64,000 nt of DNA, from assembly GCA_017405675.1 (NCBI GenBank), contig JAFRAB010000026.1, positions 1 to 64,000 of the forward strand, in the 5' to 3' direction. The translations under genes were made by a program, and so were the position numbers. Source of the DNA: Erysipelotrichaceae bacterium (GTDB lineage: Bacteria; Bacillota_I; Bacilli_A; Erysipelotrichales; Erysipelotrichaceae). Positions within the stretch are counted from its first letter, which is position 1. Every line of letters begins with the position of its first letter. Positions 25,966 to 32,585 of this stretch are shown here, piece after piece. The notes under the pieces are model-generated. The model saw only the letters and a list, made by a program, of their open reading frames with translations, had not been told where the DNA came from and did no database searches.

Positions 25966-26505
25966 CTACTCGAAATACTCTGCGTTCTTTACTAACACTC
26001 TGAACAGTGAACCAGGGAAGCCCTTGGTTTCCTTATCGTATTCTCTGACCTTGGTGTTGTAGTCACTGGAATTGATCGTCATGACTTCACTTCTGTAGTT
26101 GCTCATGTATTTTACATAAAGGTCATAATCACGGCCCAGGCTGCCAACTGAATTCTTCAGGGTCTCCAGCAGCCAGTCCACATTAGTGTCCAGGGTCTGA
26201 TTGAGCTTGTACAGTTTGGATACTGACTTTTCACTGCTGATGTCATTTATCCGGCTGTTAATGGCCTTTATGTGAGCATCGTTTCCAGATACGTAGTTTT
26301 TGGATAGGGATACCAGGTTTGTGGCTGTTTCCGTCTTGTCAACGATGTCGTTGTAAATACTCTGATTGGTATACTGACCGTCACCGTTATAGAAATAGTT
26401 AGTAACCTTACTTGCCATGCTGTTCATGGATGTAACCGCAGATATTGTTGAAGAACCCAAAATCGCTACCAACATGATGATAATTGCGGCTTTTGAACTT
26501 TTCAT
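25966..26505 (-). CDS. Small membrane-anchored helical protein, possibly LemA-like
   Basis: A 179-residue protein: N-terminal hydrophobic helix (about 6-26), then mostly helical sequence, ending YNTKVREYDKETKGFPGSLFRVLV. The terminal YN-x-x-VR-x-Y-x-x-x-x-x-x-FP pattern and length closely resemble LemA proteins (which show YN..V..YN...K.FP), so this is probably a divergent LemA. LemA and TPM genes are often neighbours, as here. Function is unknown. Confidence 0.68.
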   Translation of the reverse strand: MKSSKAAIIIMLVAILGSSTISAVTSMNSMASKVTNYFYNGDGQYTNQSIYNDIVDKTETATNLVSLSKNYVSGNDAHIKAINSRINDISSEKSVSKLYKLNQTLDTNVDWLLETLKNSVGSLGRDYDLYVKYMSNYRSEVMTINSSDYNTKVREYDKETKGFPGSLFRVLVKNAEYFE

Positions 26506-26507
26506 TG

Positions 26508-27659
26508 TTATTTTACTCTAACCTCTAATAATTTCTGCTTTAATTCTTCTTCCAGCTTTCTGATTTCTACTTCAGCTGCAGCACGCTTTGTACGTCCTTC
26601 ATCCTGAATCTTCAGAACTTCGTCTAAGGTGTCGATCAGTGACTGGTTAGTGAACTTCAGAGTTTCAACTTCAACGATTGAACGTTCGCTTGCCTTGGCA
26701 GTGTCGATTGTTGAAGTTTTCAGCTTTTCAGCATTCTTTCTTAATAATTCGTTTGTGACCTTGTCAACTTCTTCTTCAGCCTTGATGGCATCCTGTGAAT
26801 GCTGTAAGCCTAAAGCCAGAACCATCTGTGACTTCCACAGAGGAATGGTATTTGTTAAGGTTGACTGGATCTTTTCAGCCATTAAGGTGTCGTTGTTCTG
26901 AATCAGACGGATCTGCGGAGCCATCTGGATTGAGATCATTCTTGTTAACTCCAGGTCATGCAGTTTCTTTTCGAAACGGTTGATCAGGTTAGCATAGTCA
27001 TTGGCTCTCTGAGCGTCTTCTTCGTCGCCTGTCTGTTTTGCTCTTTCAACTAAAGCAGGCAGTTCAACTTCCTGAGCATGTTTTAATTTCTTCTGGCCGG
27101 CCAGGATGTACATTGTCAGTTCCTTCTTGTTCTGAGTATTGCGTTCATATAATTCGTCCAGAACAGTGATGTCCTTTAATAATGTGATCTGATGGTCTTC
27201 CAGTAAGTTAGCTACCTTTGTAACGTTTAATTCAGCATCATCATATCTTGCCTTCAGCCGTGTGAATGAGTTGCCGGCTTTCTTGAAGACGTTGAACAGG
27301 CTGAAGAAACCTTTTTCTTCCTTGTCGATGTCAAAACCCTTTAATTCAACAACCAGGTCAGAAATCATGTTGCCGATTTCACCCAGGTCCTTGGTCTTGA
27401 TGTTGTTTAAGGTGCTGTCAGAGAAATCTGCGATCTTCTTCTGAGCGCTGGCACCGTACTGCATTACTGTATCAGTCTGGGTAATGTCGATCTTCTTGGC
27501 GAAGTCTTCGACCATCTGTAATTCTTCTTTTGATAAGGCTGAAGAATCAAGTGGTGCAGGGGCTACTTCAGGTTCAGCTTTTTCTTCTACTTTGGCAATA
27601 GCTTCTGCTAAGGCGTCACCCTGAGGATTAAGTGTTAAAACGATCTTTTCTTCTTCCAT
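26508..27659 (-). CDS. TelA-family toxic anion resistance protein
   Basis: A 383-residue, almost wholly helical cytoplasmic protein of the TelA/YaaN/YceH family, first noted for tellurite resistance and later tied to envelope stress and lantibiotic tolerance. Characteristic segments include MIQMAP-like SIQMAPQIRLIQ, and TIPLWKSQMVLALGLQHSQDA. It ends in a coiled coil (about 320-383). It sits six bases downstream of an XpaC-like gene, the usual TelA partner. Biochemistry is unknown. Confidence 0.92.
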   Translation of the reverse strand: MEEEKIVLTLNPQGDALAEAIAKVEEKAEPEVAPAPLDSSALSKEELQMVEDFAKKIDITQTDTVMQYGASAQKKIADFSDSTLNNIKTKDLGEIGNMISDLVVELKGFDIDKEEKGFFSLFNVFKKAGNSFTRLKARYDDAELNVTKVANLLEDHQITLLKDITVLDELYERNTQNKKELTMYILAGQKKLKHAQEVELPALVERAKQTGDEEDAQRANDYANLINRFEKKLHDLELTRMISIQMAPQIRLIQNNDTLMAEKIQSTLTNTIPLWKSQMVLALGLQHSQDAIKAEEEVDKVTNELLRKNAEKLKTSTIDTAKASERSIVEVETLKFTNQSLIDTLDEVLKIQDEGRTKRAAAEVEIRKLEEELKQKLLEVRVK

Positions 27660-27665
27660 ATTAGT

Positions 27666-28337
27666 TTACATCTCCTTATTATCTGTATTATCAAGGTCAA
27701 TGAGACCTTCCTGAACAAATATCTTTTCCAGAACCTTGACTTCACTGTTGATGTCGAGAGTATCGGTATCATACAGGGAATTCAGCTGGTTTCTGAAGGC
27801 GGTGGTAGTTGTCTTGAGCAGAGATTCGATCTTCTGCTTGCTTTCAACTACCTTGTCAACTGTCTGCTCTTCTACTTCGTCATATCTGACGAGCAGTTTT
27901 TCAATTGTAGGCAGATAGTAATTTACCAGTTTTCTCAAGCCGCTGGCTGCGGTTTCATGTTCATAGACGTAATCAAGGATCTTATCGCTGACATCGACCA
28001 GTTCTCTTACATCAGCGTTGAGCTGAGGATTGTCGATCTTGTTGTTGGTTTCAATGATTCCGTTAAGGATCCTGGTGCCGTCTTCAATGAACTGCTGCTG
28101 CAGTTTTGAATGATATGATCTTAAGGTTTCCACTTCGTATTCCTCTTCAACGTCAGGGAACAGGGTACGCTTAAGAACGAAATATGCAGCGATGGCCACG
28201 ATTGCCAGAATAATATAGCTGTATAGTTTGTACATTGGTAAAACCAACGTGCCAAACATCCATATCAGGGCTATGGCATAAAATACTTTATTATTGGTAA
28301 CTTTTCTGGTATGCACTTCTTTTACTGGCTGTAACAT
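27666..28337 (-). CDS. XpaC-like membrane protein
   Basis: About 223 residues: a hydrophobic N-terminal region (about 20-58, two helices), then a helical cytoplasmic domain with LVNYYLPTIEKLLVRYDE, the motif shared by proteins annotated as 5-bromo-4-chloroindolyl phosphate hydrolysis (XpaC) family. That name comes from an old screen; enzymatic activity is doubtful. I start at the second ATG (28337), which has GGGAGG at six bases; the first ATG abuts the site. It lies between the AAA+ gene and telA. Confidence 0.82.
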   Translation of the reverse strand: MLQPVKEVHTRKVTNNKVFYAIALIWMFGTLVLPMYKLYSYIILAIVAIAAYFVLKRTLFPDVEEEYEVETLRSYHSKLQQQFIEDGTRILNGIIETNNKIDNPQLNADVRELVDVSDKILDYVYEHETAASGLRKLVNYYLPTIEKLLVRYDEVEEQTVDKVVESKQKIESLLKTTTTAFRNQLNSLYDTDTLDINSEVKVLEKIFVQEGLIDLDNTDNKEM

Positions 28338-28358
28338 ATGCATCCTCCCTATAGTTTA

Positions 28359-30413
28359 TTATATAATATCGGATTTAATTTTAAAATCTATGTCTTCTAC
28401 TAATATCAGGTCGAGCTCGGCATCCTTGTCATTGATTATTCTCTTTGACTGATGGATGATGGCTTCCTCAACCACGTTACGGGCCAGACGTCCGTTGCCG
28501 CTGCGCTGAGAATCGTTGGCCTGGACCTGTCTGTAGTATTCAGTCAGAGGTTCCTTGATCAGTTCATGCAGTCTGTAGCCCTTGCTCTTGGCCTGGATCT
28601 CGGTAATGGCATATAATTCCTCGGCGGTATAATCCGGGAATTCGATCTGGTTAGGGAATCTGGAGGCCAGACCGGAGTTAGATTCCAGGAAGGTCTTCAT
28701 TTCCTTGGTATAGCCGGCCAGGATGACAATCAGGTCATCGCGGTTATCTTCCATGGCTTTAACCAGTGTGTCGATGGCTTCCAGACCGAAGGAGTCATTG
28801 GTTCCGCGGTACAGTGAGTAGGCTTCGTCGATGAACAGAATGCCGCCCATGGCGGAATTGATGACCTGCATGGTCTGCGGAGCGGTATGACCCATGTATT
28901 TACCTACCAGGTCATTACGTGATACTTCAATCAGCTGTCCGTTGCTTAAGACGCCGATGGATTTCAGATACTTGGCCAGTACACGGGCAATTGTGGTCTT
29001 GCCGGTACCAGGGTTGCCGGTGAAGATCATGTGCTTGCTGACTTCAGAGGTCTTGAGACCCTGTTTTTCTCTGATCTTCTGGGCTTCATAGAAGTCTTCC
29101 AGAGACAGGATGTATTTCTTGATCTCTTCCAGACCAACCAGCTGATCAAGTTCTTTTCTGGCTTCCTCTCTGGCATTTTCCAGAACATGAGGAAGCAGAT
29201 CTTCCAGCTTGTTTTCTTCTTCGTCTCTGACAAAGAGGATCTGATTGTCCTTGGCAGTGATCTTGAGAGTCTGAATTTCATCAGACATGTTTTTCAGCTT
29301 GTATTCAGCCAGAGCTTCATAGCATCTGTCAAAGAAATTATTCAGATACATGACGTTTTCACGGTCGATGAAGTTGTCAGCCAGATAGGTTCTGACTGTC
29401 TGGGAAGCCTTGATGTCGATCTTCAGCACATCCATGCATTTCTTCTGGAAGGCTTTCAGCTTGACCGGATAGATGACTTCCAGGTCTTCCTTGACGATGT
29501 CCTTGGTTCTGATGACATCGCCCATGGTATTGATGAATCTGGCACCGACGATATCGAGCAGTTTTTCAACTTTAAGCGTTGTCAGGAAAACCAGATACTT
29601 GCCCTTGAAGCTGATGTTCTTTACGGTATCCTTTACCAGGGAAGTAGCGGTTTCAACCAGCTGCTTGTTGGAAAGGGTATATCTCTTGGAAAGAGTTAAC
29701 TGTCCGTCAGTAACGATTTCGTTGACTGTCGGCAGGAAGTTGGCTGAGATGGTTTCCAGATTGTCGAAAACGATAATGCTGGATTTATGAACGGCGGTAT
29801 AGAGATCCTGTACCAGGTTGGCTTCAAATTCCTTGCCGGCATACTGTGACAGATCAACGACTGATAAATCGTCATTGCTGATGAGTTCGTTTTCTTTCAG
29901 ATATTTGGCAATTAATGTAACGGAAGTATGTCTGCCGGTAGCTTTTTCACCGGTTATCAGGATGGAGTTCTTTAAGCCGCTTGGCTGAACGCCCATGATG
30001 GTAGGTCTTCTGAAAGCCACAACCAGTTTATGGTTGTAATCCTTCTGACAGAGGACTTCTTCATTGAGCCTGGCTTCGATTGCCTCGTATTTGGCATTAA
30101 GAGGCAGCTGAGAATGAACAACGGTCAGTTCTTCCCGGGCTTCTACCGGTAAGCTGTCGCCGAAATCCTTTCTGATCTCATTGCGCAGCTGTTCCAGATC
30201 GGCATCAGTAAAACTGTCCAGTATTTTCTGGCTCTGTTCCTGCAGTTTTTCGCTGTTTTCCTTCAGTGATTTCCACTCAGGGGAAAGCTCTTCAATGTTC
30301 AGAAGGTTGTTTCTGAGCAGCTCAAGGTCTTCATCTGTCAGACGGCGGTTAGGTGCATCCTTGCCGAACACCTTTTCCATCAGTTTTTCTTTTTCTTTTT
30401 TTCTGTCAGCCAT
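28359..30413 (-). CDS. Two-module AAA+ ATPase, CbbX/SpoVK-like C terminus
   Basis: A 684-residue protein. A charged N-terminal helical region (1 to about 100) precedes a first AAA module (about 110-370) with a degenerate Walker A (GEKATGRHTS, arginine where lysine is expected) and weak Walker B (VFDNLE). The second module (about 415-684) is canonical: GNPGTGKTT near residue 465, ILFIDEAYSL, and a C-terminal lid, all typical of CbbX/SpoVK AAA+ proteins. So the first module is probably structural and the second is the motor. GAGGGG precedes the ATG. The operon suggests it remodels TelA/XpaC membrane assemblies; that is inference. Confidence 0.88.
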   Translation of the reverse strand: MADRKKEKEKLMEKVFGKDAPNRRLTDEDLELLRNNLLNIEELSPEWKSLKENSEKLQEQSQKILDSFTDADLEQLRNEIRKDFGDSLPVEAREELTVVHSQLPLNAKYEAIEARLNEEVLCQKDYNHKLVVAFRRPTIMGVQPSGLKNSILITGEKATGRHTSVTLIAKYLKENELISNDDLSVVDLSQYAGKEFEANLVQDLYTAVHKSSIIVFDNLETISANFLPTVNEIVTDGQLTLSKRYTLSNKQLVETATSLVKDTVKNISFKGKYLVFLTTLKVEKLLDIVGARFINTMGDVIRTKDIVKEDLEVIYPVKLKAFQKKCMDVLKIDIKASQTVRTYLADNFIDRENVMYLNNFFDRCYEALAEYKLKNMSDEIQTLKITAKDNQILFVRDEEENKLEDLLPHVLENAREEARKELDQLVGLEEIKKYILSLEDFYEAQKIREKQGLKTSEVSKHMIFTGNPGTGKTTIARVLAKYLKSIGVLSNGQLIEVSRNDLVGKYMGHTAPQTMQVINSAMGGILFIDEAYSLYRGTNDSFGLEAIDTLVKAMEDNRDDLIVILAGYTKEMKTFLESNSGLASRFPNQIEFPDYTAEELYAITEIQAKSKGYRLHELIKEPLTEYYRQVQANDSQRSGNGRLARNVVEEAIIHQSKRIINDKDAELDLILVEDIDFKIKSDII

Positions 30414-30429
30414 ATTAACCCCTCTATGT

Positions 30430-30975
30430 CTATTTCAGACTGTTTGATAATTCTCTCAAGCGGGCGAGCTTGGAATTATGCAGTACCTTCTTGACCATGG
30501 TCAGGGCATCATAATAACCCTGGGTATAGCCGTCGATGGTAATGGTATTCATTTTCTGCGAGCAGGTGAGCAGATCGTCAGTGACCTGTTCTTCCACATG
30601 CAGAAGGTTATTCTTATACTGTTTGGTCAGTTCAATGTATCTGTCGATGGCCTGCTGGTAGCCGTCTCTTTTGCCCTGCGGGTAATTGTCATAGACAATG
30701 TTGGAAAGAGAAGCGATTATCTGGTCATAACGCGAACTGAAAGAAGCGACCTCAACATCAGCCTTGATGCGCGGTCTTACGGTAGAATATGTTGATCTGG
30801 TGTATCTGCTGGATGTGCCTGTTCTTTTTCTGGCATTGTTGTACCCTCTGACAGTATCGTTGACCGTGTTGGAAAATTCATGCATTGACTGGTCAACAAA
30901 GTCACCGGAGTTCAGCTTCTCAAGCAGCTCGTCCAGCGGATCACTGTTATATGTATATTTCTTATTGTTAGCCAT
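30430..30975 (-). CDS. Helical protein of unknown function
   Basis: About 181 residues, no signal peptide or membrane helix, mostly polar and helical (NTVNDTVRGYNNARKR, then a C-terminal RLRELSNSL). I start at ATG 30975 (MANNKKY) with AAGGTGG upstream; the longer frame to 31020 lies inside the preceding gene. It overlaps the upstream XpaC-like gene by eight bases. No family recognised; position suggests an adaptor between the XpaC-like membrane protein and the AAA+ motor. Confidence 0.7.
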   Translation of the reverse strand: MANNKKYTYNSDPLDELLEKLNSGDFVDQSMHEFSNTVNDTVRGYNNARKRTGTSSRYTRSTYSTVRPRIKADVEVASFSSRYDQIIASLSNIVYDNYPQGKRDGYQQAIDRYIELTKQYKNNLLHVEEQVTDDLLTCSQKMNTITIDGYTQGYYDALTMVKKVLHNSKLARLRELSNSLK

Positions 30976-31960
30976 TGGATTCCACCTTCTTATCTTTCTG
31001 AGCCTTGCTGAAGTTTTCAAAAGTCATTTCATCCTGTACCAGTCCGTCTTTCTTCAGAAGAGCTTCAAGAGTCTTCATGTCAACGGATGATTCAGTATAG
31101 TATTCCTCCAGCAGTGAGCCTGACATTGTTTCCAGAGCACCGTTGATCAGCAGCAGGGTCTTGAGCAGACGGTCTTCGTTTTCCTTGAATTCCTTGCTCT
31201 GAGTAGTGCCCACGCTTAAGCGCTTGTAGTTTTCCAGGATATCCAGCAGCATAGGCAGGTAATACTGGTAAAGCTTGGTTGTCTTGTCCTTGCTCTTAGG
31301 GAAGGTCTTTTCAATATTTTTGATCTGTGTCAGATATTCAACTGACTTGTTCAGATATTCGGTAATGTGTTCCTCAGCAATTGAATCGTTCATTCTGCTG
31401 AGTGCGTCAATGTAGTATTCAGCATCCTTGAGGTAGGTTGCCTTGGTTTCGGTTGCCTTAGGAGTGTTGGTAACCGGCTTGCTCTGAGGCTGACGGCTCT
31501 TGGTGTATTCCAGGATCATGTCAACGAAGGTGTTGTATGAGTTAGGGAAAGCCGTTTTATATTCAGCCAGTGTTGATATGTATTCATCACGCATGTATAT
31601 TCCGACGTTATCCAGGGTTACGGCACCGTCCTTTAACGGTGTCAGGTAAGTATCCTGGTCGAACAGCAGTCTGGCATCAGACTTGAAATGTTCCTGCAGA
31701 GCCCTGAGGAATTTGGCTTCATTAGGATTTGTTCTGGCTGTGGTTTTGGCAGCCGTTCTGGTCTGGAAAATGTTCTTTGTTTTTTTGTTCTTGTTCGTAA
31801 ACAAACGGATAAGATATATGAAAATAATTAACGGGAACACCGCAGGCAGTACGTCAAATACCATGTCAAAAGCGAAGCCTATCAAATCACCTGCGAGTCC
31901 CATTACTAACCCCAGTGTTCCGAAAATGAGTCCGAAAAGTAACCCTAACATTCCAATCAT
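30968..31960 (-). CDS. Second XpaC-like membrane protein, first gene of the operon
   Basis: About 330 residues. Two N-terminal hydrophobic segments (about 2-45) are followed by a lysine-rich linker and a helical domain containing LYQYYLPMLLDILENYKRL, which parallels the NYYLPTIEKLLVRYDE motif of the XpaC-like protein at 27666-28337. The two are probably distant paralogues. The start is ATG 31960 with AGAGGA seven bases upstream; the earlier in-frame ATG at 31990 lacks a ribosome site. It is the promoter-proximal gene of the minus-strand operon, divergent from a GNAT gene. Confidence 0.75.
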   Translation of the reverse strand: MIGMLGLLFGLIFGTLGLVMGLAGDLIGFAFDMVFDVLPAVFPLIIFIYLIRLFTNKNKKTKNIFQTRTAAKTTARTNPNEAKFLRALQEHFKSDARLLFDQDTYLTPLKDGAVTLDNVGIYMRDEYISTLAEYKTAFPNSYNTFVDMILEYTKSRQPQSKPVTNTPKATETKATYLKDAEYYIDALSRMNDSIAEEHITEYLNKSVEYLTQIKNIEKTFPKSKDKTTKLYQYYLPMLLDILENYKRLSVGTTQSKEFKENEDRLLKTLLLINGALETMSGSLLEEYYTESSVDMKTLEALLKKDGLVQDEMTFENFSKAQKDKKVESNG

Positions 31961-32022
31961 TATATCAGTCCTCTCATATGTAAAATGCACAACTATCGCA
32001 TTATATCTATTATATCATCTTT

Positions 32023-32051
32023 TTGCCTAAACAATATATTTTTTATATAAT
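32023..32051 (+). promoter_or_regulatory. Promoter of the GNAT gene
   Basis: TTGCCT (32023-32028), 17-base spacer, TATAAT (32046-32051). TATAAT-like sequences on the minus strand in the same interval (about 31995-32020) probably serve the divergent operon. Confidence 0.6.
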
Positions 32052-32074
32052 AGGATGTGCACAGGAAACAGTTT

Positions 32075-32566
32075 ATGAAATATCAGATCACAACCATTAA
32101 CGAAGATAAATTTGAAGAGCTTGCTGAGACTGCCGATGTCATCTGGCATCAGTGCTACAGCGAGCTTCTGTCAGGGGAACAGATAGATTACATGCTGGGT
32201 AAATATCTAAGCGTGGAGGCTTTCAAAGAGCAGGCTGAGGAAGGCTACATTTACCGCGGTCTGTTTATTGATGGAGAGCTTGTCGGTTTTACCGGTTCGC
32301 AGAAGCAGGGGGACAGGATCTTCCTGAGCAAGCTTTATCTGCAGGAAAGATATCACGGTCTGGGACTGGGAAAAGCCCTGATGGATGACTGCATAGGTTT
32401 ATATCCTGAGTGCATTTCCGTGTATCTTACTGTTAATAAGCATAATTCAAGCTATAATATGTACAGACACCTTGGATTTGAGGTTATCGACAGTGTGGTA
32501 ACAGACATAGGTGAAGGCTTTGTCATGGACGATTACATCATGCAAAGACGTTTAATGAGACAGTAA
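32075..32566 (+). CDS. GNAT family N-acetyltransferase
   Basis: A 163-residue acetyltransferase. The acetyl-CoA site is visible in LYLQERYHGLGLGKALMDD (the R/Q-x-x-G-x-G/A loop), followed by VNKHNSSYNMYRHLGFEV, the usual C-terminal segment. I choose ATG 32075, with AGGA upstream; the GTG at 32057 would add six residues. The first helix region (VIWHQCYSELLSGEQIDYML) resembles RimI-like/YjaB acetyltransferases. uvrA begins 19 bases after the stop with its own -10 box. Confidence 0.85.
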   Translation: MKYQITTINEDKFEELAETADVIWHQCYSELLSGEQIDYMLGKYLSVEAFKEQAEEGYIYRGLFIDGELVGFTGSQKQGDRIFLSKLYLQERYHGLGLGKALMDDCIGLYPECISVYLTVNKHNSSYNMYRHLGFEVIDSVVTDIGEGFVMDDYIMQRRLMRQ

Positions 32567-32573
32567 AGTGGGT

Positions 32574-32585
32574 TATAATTAGGGC
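32574..32585 (+). promoter_or_regulatory. -10 box six bases before uvrA ATG (leaderless candidate)
   Basis: TATAAT at 32574-32579, six bases, then ATG 32586. Only AGGG lies between, too close to be a normal ribosome site. Confidence 0.45.

Noticed and set aside
29031..29699. Plus-strand 222-codon open frame inside the AAA+ gene
   Set aside because: Antisense shadow of the strongly supported AAA+ coding sequence; no promoter or ribosome site.
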